A stretch of DNA of 24,111 bases from contig JBDUDA010000013.1 in the NCBI GenBank assembly GCA_040003205.1, positions 1-24,111 on the forward strand, written 5' to 3'. Origin of the DNA: JALYIM01 sp040003205. Its GTDB lineage: Bacteria > Acidobacteriota > Terriglobia > Terriglobales > Acidobacteriaceae. Shown in pieces: positions 14,523 to 22,513 of this stretch; position 1 is the stretch's first letter; each line of letters starts with the position of its first letter. The notes beneath the pieces were generated by a model. That model did not search any database and was not told where the DNA came from. It saw only the letters and a list, made by a program, of their open reading frames with translations. The position numbers were made by a program, and so were the translations under genes.

Positions 14523-14524
14523 GT
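14506..14524. promoter_or_regulatory. Perfect 19-bp palindrome, candidate antitoxin operator
   Basis: ACTTGACATAATGTCAAGT is a perfect inverted repeat of 9-base arms around one A. It covers the -35 hexamer of the promoter at 14494-14522 and part of its spacer, which is where an autorepressing antitoxin would bind. Binding by the adjacent HTH protein is inferred. Confidence 0.65.
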
Positions 14525-14596
14525 CGACGATTTCGCGACTAAACTTGCTGAAATAGCCGTTGAGGAGATGTAGTACGGCGAAGGGATTTGTACCAA

Positions 14597-16612
14597 TTAC
14601 ATCGCTGCGGGCGCAGTGATGCCCATCACACTTAAAACGCGAATCAATTCACGGCGGACGATCCAAGCGGTCGCGAGCAGAAAATTCTTTCTCGCTTCGT
14701 CAGCTTCAGCCAAGATGGGATGACGATGGTAAAAAGCATTGAAAAGCTGCGCCATCTGGAAGGCATGTTTCGCCAGATAGGCAGGTTCGGTGGTGGAGAT
14801 GCATTGGTCAATCAGGTAAGAAGTTTTTGACGCCGCCAGCCATAGTTCCCAGATTTCGTTGCCGGATTCTCCGATGAGATATTTCGCAAAATTTACATCT
14901 GGCGAAAATTGATCGGGACCGATCCCTCCTTTACGAAAGATGTTGTTGGCACGCACGACGGCGTACTGAGCGTACGGACCGGTCTCCCCTTCGAAGCTGA
15001 GGGCCTCCTTGAAATCAAACGCAATCACCGAAGACTTGGTGACTTTCACCATGAAATATCGCAGCGCCCCGATTGCGATTTGCGTTGCGATGGTGAGCCG
15101 GTCGGCTTCGCTTAATTGCGGATGCCGTGTGTCCACTTCACTTTTCGCCGAGGCGATCAGACGGTCTATGAGGTCGTCGGCCTTCACACCGAAGCCTTTT
15201 CGTCCTGAAACCTCGATGTAGGAACGAAGTTTATCTTCGTCCGAAAGCTCGTATCCCAGTTCAGCGGCGCAGCGCGGAGTAAGCGCGACCATCTCGTAAG
15301 AAAAATGAGTGTAGTGGTCGGCTTGCTGGTTGTAGCCGAGAGCGCGCAAGGCATCAATGACAGTGTTCTGCGCTTCGGACTGGCGGGCGTCAATTACGTT
15401 ATAAATTTCCGCGACGTCTCCGAAATGCGGATGCTGCGGTTCACCCTCCGTAGTTGAGATCCAGCAGTCGTGCTGATTGGGATAACGGTAAAACTTGCGG
15501 TATCCGAAATCGCGCCCGAGCAATCCAAACTTCCAGAGATGATAGGCGATATCTTTACCCACGTAGCCTACCGTGCCGTTGGAGCGCACGATGACTTTTT
15601 GATCTTCTTCCGCGAGAGCGCCTTTTTCTATCTCGGAATCCTCGTCCGACGGGGAATCTTTTCCCGTGATTTCCGGGTCCGGCGTTTTCGATCTGGACGT
15701 CCCCCCGCGCCGCATCACCCAGCAGCCTTTGTTTTTGCCTTCCATTTCCAACGAGAGGACTCCGCGATCTTTGAGCTGAGCAAATGCAGCGTCCCAAAAA
15801 TGAAGTTTTAGAATTTCGCTTTCGCGGGGCAAGAAATCGTATTCGATATCGAGCCGGTCCATCGTTTCCAGATGCCGCCGGAGCACGGCTACTGCGATGA
15901 TTTCGGCGATTGTCGCAACCTGGTTGTCGCCTGCTTCCAGATCGTGCAAGGTTTGCGAACGAAGCTTCAAATTTTCTTTGTCTTTATCCTGTGCATACCA
16001 TTGCGAAACGCGCGCGTATAAATCCCAACAGTGATAATCGAATCGTGGCTGGCTGGCGAGTTGTTCAATCTCTGCGCGGGATTTCTTCTCGATGTGCAGA
16101 AATCCGACTACGACGTCCGCTACCTGCACGCCCGTATTGTCAATGTAGTTCTGTATGTCTACTTCGCGGCCTGCTGACTTTAGGAGACGGACGAAGGTGT
16201 CTCCCAGGATGGCGTTGCGCAGATGTCCGACATGCGCAGCCTTGTTGGGATTAATGCTGGAATGCTCGACCAGAATTTTGCCCGGAGGAATTTCCGACTG
16301 TGGTTTTTCATCCGCCACCAGCGCAGCCGCGAATTTGGCGCGATCCACGCGTGCGTTAATGTAGCCTGCGCCCGCGATCTGTAACTTCTCGAAACCCTCG
16401 ATCGGGCCGATTCCGTTTACGATTTCGTCGGCAATTTTGCGGGGAGCTTTTCGCAGCTTTTTCGCCAACTCGAAAGCCAGCGGCAGGGCATATTCCCCGA
16501 ACTCAACCTTGGGAGGCTGCTCGATCACAATTTTCGGCAAATCAAGATCGTAAGTTCGTCGCAGAAACTCGCGGATATGTTGGGCAAGCCGGCGTTCCAG
16601 ATGGCGATACAA
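14597..16612 (-). CDS. argS: Arginyl-tRNA synthetase
   Basis: 671 residues, larger than the usual 550-590. It charges tRNA-Arg. The N-terminal Add-1 tRNA-binding domain (about 1-95) is followed by the class I catalytic core with the HIGH-type motif HVGH (127-130, in SSINPNKAAHVGHLRNAILGD). The core includes NGTVGYVGKDIAYHLWKFGL. The C-terminal DALR domain contains GPYAQYAVVRANNI and LFNAFYHRHPIL. A KMSKS loop is not canonical (GRKGFGVKADDL), as in many ArgRS. An acidic, Ser/Asp/Glu-rich insertion at about 302-332 interrupts the catalytic domain. The start is TTG, with GAGG five bases upstream. Its promoter is divergent from that of metG. Confidence 0.95.
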   Translation of the reverse strand: MYRHLERRLAQHIREFLRRTYDLDLPKIVIEQPPKVEFGEYALPLAFELAKKLRKAPRKIADEIVNGIGPIEGFEKLQIAGAGYINARVDRAKFAAALVADEKPQSEIPPGKILVEHSSINPNKAAHVGHLRNAILGDTFVRLLKSAGREVDIQNYIDNTGVQVADVVVGFLHIEKKSRAEIEQLASQPRFDYHCWDLYARVSQWYAQDKDKENLKLRSQTLHDLEAGDNQVATIAEIIAVAVLRRHLETMDRLDIEYDFLPRESEILKLHFWDAAFAQLKDRGVLSLEMEGKNKGCWVMRRGGTSRSKTPDPEITGKDSPSDEDSEIEKGALAEEDQKVIVRSNGTVGYVGKDIAYHLWKFGLLGRDFGYRKFYRYPNQHDCWISTTEGEPQHPHFGDVAEIYNVIDARQSEAQNTVIDALRALGYNQQADHYTHFSYEMVALTPRCAAELGYELSDEDKLRSYIEVSGRKGFGVKADDLIDRLIASAKSEVDTRHPQLSEADRLTIATQIAIGALRYFMVKVTKSSVIAFDFKEALSFEGETGPYAQYAVVRANNIFRKGGIGPDQFSPDVNFAKYLIGESGNEIWELWLAASKTSYLIDQCISTTEPAYLAKHAFQMAQLFNAFYHRHPILAEADEARKNFLLATAWIVRRELIRVLSVMGITAPAAM

Positions 16613-16644
16613 AGAGTCCCTCTAAGCTGTTGAAGAAAAAAGTG

Positions 16645-16650
16645 ATTGTA
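16645..16650 (-). promoter_or_regulatory. Extended -10 promoter of argS
   Basis: The minus strand reads TGCTACAAT: an extended -10 TGn followed by TACAAT (5 of 6). No good -35 is found at the right distance. Transcription would start about 26 nt before the TTG start codon, leaving room for the GAGG ribosome-binding site. Confidence 0.5.
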
Positions 16651-16672
16651 GCAGAGCGTACAAGGCCCCGGT

Positions 16673-16701
16673 TTGACGGCAAATGCGGCCTTCCCTATGA
16701 T
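16673..16701 (+). promoter_or_regulatory. sigma70-type promoter of metG
   Basis: TTGACG (16673-16678), a 17-base spacer and TATGAT (16696-16701) give 5 of 6 matches each. The predicted leader to the ATG at 16804 is about 95 nt and contains a small CCCG-TG-CGGG hairpin just after the start site; I see no recognisable T-box or riboswitch in it. Confidence 0.7.
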
Positions 16702-16803
16702 GAAAGCTCCCGTGCGGGCCGGAAATCTCCGTTGTAATTCAAAACAATTTGGGAATAACGCGGGCGTTTGCCGGAACTGTCGCCGACTGATGGAAAGTAG
16801 CGA

Positions 16804-18897
16804 ATGAGCGAAAAGTTTTACATTACGACCCCGATTTACTACGTGAATGCGCGTCCGCATATTGGTCATGCCTATACAACCCTGGCGTGTGACGCCATTG
16901 CGCGCCGCCAGCGCATGCTGGGCAAAGACACTTTTTTTCTTACCGGCACCGATGAACATGGACAGAAGATTGAGCGCGCAGCGCAGGCAGCGGGTAAAAC
17001 TCCGCAACAACTGACCGATGAAGTTTCCGCCGAGTTCCGCGCGCTTTGGGACCGGATGGGCCTGACTTACGACAATTTTATCCGCACCACGTCGGAGAAA
17101 CATAAGCACGGCGTGCAGGAACTCTTCCGCCGCATTCGCGACAACGGATACATCTACAAAGGTGAATATAGCGGGCAATATTGCGTCTTCGATGAACTGT
17201 ACGTTGACGCAGTAGGGCCGGGTGCGCCGTGTCCAGAGTGCGGGCGTCCCACGGAAACGGTGAAAGAAGAAAATTATTTCTTCAAACTTTCTGCGTTTCA
17301 AGGCCGGCTACTCGAACTTTATAACGGAGATCCGAATTTCATTCGTCCCGATACCCGGCGCAACGAGGTGATGTCATTCGTGCGCTCGGGATTGCGCGAT
17401 CTCTCCATCAGTCGCAGCACGTTTTCCTGGGGCATTCCTGTACCGGACGATCCCAAGCACGTGATTTATGTGTGGCTGGATGCGCTGGCAAATTACATTA
17501 CGGCGCTCGGTTATGGATCATCAGATACGAAATTGTTCGAAAAATATTGGCCTGCCGACCTGCAAATGATTGGCAAAGAAATTGTGCGCTTCCATTGCGT
17601 CTATTGGCCCGCGTTTCTCATGGCAGCAGAATTGCCGTTACCAAAGAGCATCGTGGCCCACGGCTGGCTGCTGTTTGAAGAAAGCAAGATGTCGAAGTCG
17701 CGGGGGAACATTGTCCGCACCGAGACGATTCTCGACGTTCTGGGCGCGGACGCGCTGCGATATTTTCTGCTGCGTGAAATCGTCTTCGGACAGGATGGAT
17801 CGTTCTCGTTCGATGCTCTCGTGCAGCGCTATAACTCCGATCTGGCAAATGGTCTCGGCAATCTCGCCAGCCGCACTCTAACGATGATTACGCGTTATTT
17901 TCGCGGGGAGATTCCGTATCCATCGGGAAGTGCGTCGTTGACGCCGGCGGACCATTCCATCCGCCAAGCCGCGGAAACCACGATTAAGGAATGCAATCAG
18001 TTGTTCTCGGAATACAAATTCTCGGCGGCCCTGGAACTGATCTGGATTCGTCTGATTGCGGCAGTAGACAAATATATTGTCGAGAATGAGCCGTGGGCTT
18101 ACGGCGAAAAACAGGACGAGGCCAGCCGCTCGCGCCTGGCGACAATTCTGTATACCAGCGCGGAGGCACTGCGGATTGTTACGGCGCTGGCGCATCCAGT
18201 GATTCCGGATGCCACGACGAAGATCTGGGAACAGATGGGATTGGGCGACATTCAGAAATTTCCGCTCACAGATCTCAGGTGGGGACAGCTGCGCTTGGGA
18301 ACGAAGTTGGGAAAAGTGCAAGCGGTGTTTCCGCGCGCGGACAAGAGTGCGATCGAAAGGATGCAGAAGATGGAGAGTAAGGAACAACCCGTAGTGGCGG
18401 AGGAGAACTCGCAGCAGAATGTACCTCGTGCAACGGAAGCGGGAGCGACGTCAGCCGCCGTCCCCACGCATGGGACAGGAGCAACTTTCGCGGTTGAGGC
18501 GGCGGGTGCGACGGGCGCGCCCGCACAAGCGGCGGCGGTTTCTGCGCCACCCACTGGAGAAGCTGGGAAAGAAAAAATCACAATTGATGATTTCGCGAAA
18601 GTTGAATTGCGAGTGGGAGAAGTGAAGGTCGCGGAAAAAGTGAAGGGTGCCGACAAACTATTGCGCCTTGAAGTTGATCTCGGAAGCGAAACCCGGCAGG
18701 TGCTCGCGGGCATCGCGGAATCGTATGCACCCGAGACGCTGATCGGACGCAAAGTTGTCGTTGTCACGAATCTCGCGCCCCGAAAAATGCGCGGGCTGGA
18801 ATCGAATGGAATGATTGTGGCGGCTTCTCCTGAGGGCGGCAAGGCGGTGCTGGCCAGCTTTCTGGAGGATGTTCCGCTGGGGACGCGACTGAAATAG
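16804..18897 (+). CDS. metG: Methionyl-tRNA synthetase with C-terminal tRNA-binding domain
   Basis: 697 residues. It charges both initiator and elongator tRNA-Met. The class I motifs are HIGH (19-22, in RPHIGHAYTT) and KMSKS (295-299). The connective-peptide zinc knuckle has Cys127, Cys143 and Cys146, but the second expected ligand is Asp130 (CVFD). The helical anticodon-binding domain spans about 350-520. An Ala/Gly/Thr-rich flexible linker (about 523-590) leads to an EMAPII/Trbp111-type dimerisation and tRNA-binding domain from about 596 (KVELRVGEV, ADKLLRLEVDLG, NLAPRKMRGLESNGMIVAA). It has its own promoter and is followed by tatD after 36 bases, a common pairing. Confidence 0.97.
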   Translation: MSEKFYITTPIYYVNARPHIGHAYTTLACDAIARRQRMLGKDTFFLTGTDEHGQKIERAAQAAGKTPQQLTDEVSAEFRALWDRMGLTYDNFIRTTSEKHKHGVQELFRRIRDNGYIYKGEYSGQYCVFDELYVDAVGPGAPCPECGRPTETVKEENYFFKLSAFQGRLLELYNGDPNFIRPDTRRNEVMSFVRSGLRDLSISRSTFSWGIPVPDDPKHVIYVWLDALANYITALGYGSSDTKLFEKYWPADLQMIGKEIVRFHCVYWPAFLMAAELPLPKSIVAHGWLLFEESKMSKSRGNIVRTETILDVLGADALRYFLLREIVFGQDGSFSFDALVQRYNSDLANGLGNLASRTLTMITRYFRGEIPYPSGSASLTPADHSIRQAAETTIKECNQLFSEYKFSAALELIWIRLIAAVDKYIVENEPWAYGEKQDEASRSRLATILYTSAEALRIVTALAHPVIPDATTKIWEQMGLGDIQKFPLTDLRWGQLRLGTKLGKVQAVFPRADKSAIERMQKMESKEQPVVAEENSQQNVPRATEAGATSAAVPTHGTGATFAVEAAGATGAPAQAAAVSAPPTGEAGKEKITIDDFAKVELRVGEVKVAEKVKGADKLLRLEVDLGSETRQVLAGIAESYAPETLIGRKVVVVTNLAPRKMRGLESNGMIVAASPEGGKAVLASFLEDVPLGTRLK

Positions 18898-18933
18898 TCC
18901 CTCTTTTTTTATCCAAAGCAAAAACCGAAAACT

Positions 18934-19746
18934 ATGTACGTAGACTCCCACGCCCATCTCGATATGGAACAGTTCAATGACGATCGCGAGCAGGTGATCC
19001 AGCGCGCTCTGGATGCGGGCATAAAAACTGTGGTTGCGATTGGAAGCGGGACCGGTCCCGGATCGCTCGACTGCGGAATTCGGCTGGCGGAAAAGTATCC
19101 TTTTATTCACGCGAGTATTGGAATTCATCCGCACGAAGCTCGACTCGCGACGGAAGATGATTTCAAGAAATTGGAGCAACTGGCGAAGCGTCCTAAAGTA
19201 ATTGCCTGGGGAGAAATTGGATTGGATTATTTCTACGATCACTCTCCGCGCGAACTTCAGCAACAGGTTTTTCTCCGACAGATGGAGCTTGCGCGGGCGG
19301 CGAAGCTTCCAATTGTGATTCATTGCCGTCCATCTGACGGCAGCGAAAATGCCTGGGATGATTGCCTGAATTTGATCGGCGAAAACTGGGCCGCGAGTGG
19401 ACTAGGTGGCATCCTGCATTGCTTCACTGGAACTGACCTGCACGCAAAGCGTGCGCTGGACATGGGATTCATGATTTCCTTCGCGGGCAACATAACGTTT
19501 CCGAAGGCGCAGCCGATTCGTGATGCGGCTAAAAATATCCCGCTCGACCGTCTCCTCATTGAAACTGATGCCCCTTTTCTGGCGCCACTTCCGCATCGCG
19601 GCAAGCGTAATGAGCCCGCGTTTGTGAAAGAGACGGCTAAAAAGCTAGGAGAAATACGAGAACTTTCTGGCGAAGAAATTGGCGTGACGACCGCGGACAA
19701 TTTTTACCGCTTCTTTTCACTTCACGAAAGGGCAAACTCCATTTAG
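18934..19746 (+). CDS. tatD: TatD-family metal-dependent hydrolase/DNase
   Basis: 270 residues, the standard family length. It is a TIM-barrel amidohydrolase-type enzyme; family members have 3'-5' DNase and other hydrolase activities. Metal-site residues are visible: HAH at 6-8 (VDSHAHLD), the Glu in WGEIGLDY, His in PIVIHCR, His in ILHCFTG, and Asp in ETDAPFLAPLPHRGKRNEP. The ATG at 18934 starts 36 bases after the metG stop, probably in the same transcript. The exact physiological substrate is unknown. Confidence 0.93.
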   Translation: MYVDSHAHLDMEQFNDDREQVIQRALDAGIKTVVAIGSGTGPGSLDCGIRLAEKYPFIHASIGIHPHEARLATEDDFKKLEQLAKRPKVIAWGEIGLDYFYDHSPRELQQQVFLRQMELARAAKLPIVIHCRPSDGSENAWDDCLNLIGENWAASGLGGILHCFTGTDLHAKRALDMGFMISFAGNITFPKAQPIRDAAKNIPLDRLLIETDAPFLAPLPHRGKRNEPAFVKETAKKLGEIRELSGEEIGVTTADNFYRFFSLHERANSI

Positions 19747-19804
19747 CTTGATTAGTGCATCTTTTGCGGGGACAAGCTAATCTAGCAAGCAGAAGCCAAA
19801 CAGC

Positions 19805-20302
19805 ATGCCTGAAAATACTTTTGACATTGTGAGCAAACTCGACCTGCAAGAGGTCGCAAACGCCATTCAGCAGGCGCTGAAAGAAGTGCATACGCGTTTC
19901 GATTTAAAAGACTCGAAGTCGAATATCGAACTCGAGGGTAAAGACGCGATCGTGATGCACTCGGCGGATGAATACAAACTCAAAGCCGTGAACGATATTT
20001 TTCAGGCGAAGCTGGTCAAGCGCGGAGTCTCGCTAAAGGGACTGACTTACGGCGCTGTAGAATCCGCCGCCGGAGCCACTGCCAAACAACGTATCACCAT
20101 GCAGCAGGGCATCCCAATTGAAAAAGCGAAAGACATTGTGAAGATTGTGAAAGAATCGAAGAAGAAGGTGCAGGCTTCGATTCAGGGCGACCTGGTTAGG
20201 ATAAGCGGCAAAGATCGCGATTCGTTGCAGGAAATTATTGCGCTGCTGCGGCAAAAAGACTTAGGCCTCGATCTGCAATTCACGAATTACCGTAACAATT
20301 AA
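19805..20302 (+). CDS. yajQ: YajQ-family nucleotide-binding protein
   Basis: 165 residues, full length. It begins PENTFDIVSKLDLQEVANAI and contains RFDLKDSKSNIELEGKD, then KQRITMQQGIPIEKAKDIVK and the C-terminal QEIIALLRQKDLGLDLQFTNYR, all conserved YajQ blocks. Some members bind cyclic di-GMP and act as transcriptional co-regulators; whether this one does is unknown. It lies 58 bases after tatD and 36 bases before the prenyl synthase gene. Confidence 0.95.
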   Translation: MPENTFDIVSKLDLQEVANAIQQALKEVHTRFDLKDSKSNIELEGKDAIVMHSADEYKLKAVNDIFQAKLVKRGVSLKGLTYGAVESAAGATAKQRITMQQGIPIEKAKDIVKIVKESKKKVQASIQGDLVRISGKDRDSLQEIIALLRQKDLGLDLQFTNYRNN

Positions 20303-20338
20303 TTCAGCATTATTACTCGGGAGAACCAGGGCCAACGA

Positions 20339-21328
20339 TTGAGCACACCCGCCGCCATCAACGGCAAAGAAATTTTCGAGATGCTGCGCGAGGACTTGTC
20401 CGCCATCGAGCGCGAGTTCGGACGCGACACGGTCTCGGGCGTTGAAGCAATCACTGAAATTGGTGAATATTTGCGGGGCGGCGGCGGCAAGCGTATTCGC
20501 CCGGCGCTGCTTTTACTCTCCGCGAAGCTTTTCGATTATGAGGGCCGAGGCGCCATAAAGCTGGGCGCCGTTGTCGAAATCATCCACACCGCTACGCTCG
20601 TTCACGACGACATTATCGATGAGGCGGAAACGCGCCGCGGACGTCCTGCGGCAAATACCCAGTGGGGAAATTCGAAGTGCGTGCTGGCGGGCGACTGGCT
20701 TTATATGCAGGCTTTCAAAGTCGCGCTTCAGGAGAGAAGTTTTCGCGTTCTCGACACGCTGATTGATCTCACCCAGAAGATGGTCGAAGGCGAGTTGCTC
20801 CAGATCGAGAAACTGGGGAAACTCATTTCGCTGGATGAGCATTTTGATTTGATCTTCCGCAAAACTGCCTGCCTGTTTGCGGTTTGCATGCGGATGGGGG
20901 CAATTCTCGGAGGAGCTACCGCAGAACAGGAAGACAATCTCGCGCAATATGGTCGCAACCTTGGGATGGCTTTTCAGATCGTGGATGATGTGCTTGATCT
21001 CACTGCGTCAGAAAAAGTGCTGGGGAAGCCGGTTGCCAGCGATCTACGCGAGGGGAAAGTAACCATGGCGGTCATCCACACCCTGGAGCGTTGTACTCCG
21101 GAAGAACGTGACATGATTGAGACGGTTGTGAATGAGCGAACATTTGAAAGCGTAAGCCATCGGGACATTTTTGCGCTCTTGAATCATTATGGCTCGCTCG
21201 ATGCAGCCTACGCGTGTGCTGCAAAATACGCCGGGCTGGCGCGCAACTCGATTTGCACTTTTCCTGACAGTGAGATTAAGCGTGCGCTGCTGTGGGCCCC
21301 GGAATTCGTGGTGGCGCGAGAAAAGTGA
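20339..21328 (+). CDS. Long-chain polyprenyl diphosphate synthase
   Basis: 329 residues from a TTG start. It condenses isopentenyl diphosphate onto an allylic primer to make the all-trans chain, probably the side chain of the respiratory quinone. The two aspartate-rich motifs are DDIID (90-94) and DDVLD (216-220), and GGGKRIRP (48-55) is the conserved substrate-binding loop. The fifth residue before the first motif is Ala85, a small residue, which in this family goes with long products (octaprenyl, heptaprenyl or similar) rather than farnesyl. I do not assign ispB or hepT because chain length cannot be read from sequence. It may share a transcript with yajQ. Confidence 0.93.
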   Translation: MSTPAAINGKEIFEMLREDLSAIEREFGRDTVSGVEAITEIGEYLRGGGGKRIRPALLLLSAKLFDYEGRGAIKLGAVVEIIHTATLVHDDIIDEAETRRGRPAANTQWGNSKCVLAGDWLYMQAFKVALQERSFRVLDTLIDLTQKMVEGELLQIEKLGKLISLDEHFDLIFRKTACLFAVCMRMGAILGGATAEQEDNLAQYGRNLGMAFQIVDDVLDLTASEKVLGKPVASDLREGKVTMAVIHTLERCTPEERDMIETVVNERTFESVSHRDIFALLNHYGSLDAAYACAAKYAGLARNSICTFPDSEIKRALLWAPEFVVAREK

Positions 21329-21344
21329 GACGCCCTCCCGAAAT

Positions 21345-21483
21345 TGTCGTCTCGAGCGGAGCACAGTGATTTCGCTTTAGGCAGTGGAGGGATCTGTTGC
21401 TCGGCTTGCGTCGAGAGAACAGCAGGTCCCTCCACTCGCCAGCGGCTTCGCTGCGCGCCGCCGCTGGGTCGGTCGGGATGACA
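21345..21483. repeat. 139-bp imperfect palindromic intergenic repeat, copy 2
   Basis: The ends TGTCGTCTCGA and TCGGGATGACA are inverted with two differences. Inner arms around 21392 and 21434 (AGTGGAGGGATCTG, CAGGTCCCTCCACT) pair with one mismatch. The outer ends and the AGTGGAG(A/G)GA(C/T)CTG core match the copy at 11526-11657. It fills most of the gap between the prenyl synthase and dedA genes. Confidence 0.8.
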
Positions 21484-21505
21484 CGTTGATAGAAAGCACC
21501 CTTTC

Positions 21506-22477
21506 ATGAATAACTTTTTCGCACTGCTGGCGAATCACGGATATCTGTTTGTCTTCATGGCGGTCTTCGCCGAAGCTATCGGATTGCCGTTCCCCGCTGC
21601 TTTGGCGCTGGTTGCTGCGGGGTCGGCAGCGGCAGCGGGAAGTTTGTCCGCGCCAATATTGATGGTGATTGCTATCGGCGGATTCATTCTCGGCGACGTT
21701 CTGTTGTTCTTCATGGGACGCGCGATGGGCTGGGGATTGCTTGGATTTCTCTGCAAGCTTTCGCTAAATCCCGAAGCCTGCATTCTGAATTCCGCAGAAT
21801 CTTTTTACAAGCGTGGGAAGCTGACCTTGATTTTTGCCAAGTTCGTCCCGGGCCTCAACACCATGGCACCTCCGCTTGCGGGCAGCATGAAGATGCGGCC
21901 CAGCCAGTTCTTTATTTATGACGCAGCGGGAGCAGCGATTTACGTAACCACCTACGGCCTACTCGGCTTCGTATTTCGTGACTTTTTAATGACCATGACT
22001 CGCGGCTTACAGGCTACCGAACACATTTTTTCGCGAATACTAGGCGCTGCCGTTATCGCCTACGTGATTTATCGCCTGTCGATCTACCGGAAGAACAGAG
22101 TTTATCGAGTGGTTCCGCGGGTACAGGTGGAAGAACTTGCGCGAAAGCTGACATCCGAAGCGAAAGACAACGTCGTAATCGTGGACGTGCGCAGCCGCGG
22201 CTACTACGACGAAAAGGCTCAGCGGATGAAAGGGTCGATCCGCATCGAACCGAACGATCTCGATAAAGAATTAAAGAACCTGCCGAAAGATAAAGATATT
22301 TATGTCTACTGTACTTGAGCACGCGAAGCGACCAGCGCCCGGGTGGCGCACATGCTGATAGCAAGAGGATTCAACGCGCTCGTAATTGTTGGGGGATTGA
22401 CCGCGTGGCGCAAGGCGGGGCATCCGCTGGAGGCGGTGCCGGCGGGCGAATTGATAAAACTTCCAACCTTCAATTAA
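21506..22477 (+). CDS. DedA membrane protein fused to rhodanese, with in-frame TGA (candidate selenocysteine)
   Basis: Read through one TGA, this gives 323 residues; without readthrough it stops at residue 270. The DedA (SNARE-associated/VTT) part covers about 1-195 with several membrane helices and the KFVPGLNTMAPPLAG motif; Cys83 and Cys92 form a pair in LCKLSLNPEACIL. The rhodanese domain follows (about 206-312): NVVIVDVRS, then the active-site loop YCT-TGA-AREATSARVA, then GFNALVIVGGLTAWRKAGHP. The TGA (22316-22318) is residue 271, where homologues in my memory have the second Cys of CxC. The C-terminal rhodanese blocks stay in frame and conserved to TAA at 22475. A SECIS-like hairpin follows. 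The alternative is a nonsense mutation or base error. Fusions of this type are known; their substrate is not. Confidence 0.75.
22319..22356 (+). promoter_or_regulatory. Candidate bacterial SECIS hairpin
   Basis: Directly after the in-frame TGA, GCGCC (22335-22339) and GGCGC (22345-22349) form a perfect stem with loop CGGGT. A lower stem AGCG (22327-22330)/TGCT (22353-22356) is separated by a small internal loop. The apical loop begins 21 nt after the TGA and has G in its first two positions; both fit the published bacterial SECIS rules as I recall them. GC-rich DNA gives such hairpins by chance, so the evidence is moderate. Confidence 0.45.
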
Positions 22478-22513
22478 TTCTGTGCGGCGCAGATTCCATA
22501 ATTTACAAACGCC

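Noticed and set aside
16702..16803. The metG leader considered as a T-box or riboswitch
   Set aside because: Only a small CCCG-TG-CGGG hairpin is visible; there is no T-box sequence, terminator or specifier-loop structure.
17878..18387. A long minus-strand open frame inside metG, and similar long frames opposite pepA, tatD and hutI
   Set aside because: They are shadows of strongly supported genes, without homology-like motifs, ribosome-binding sites or promoters.
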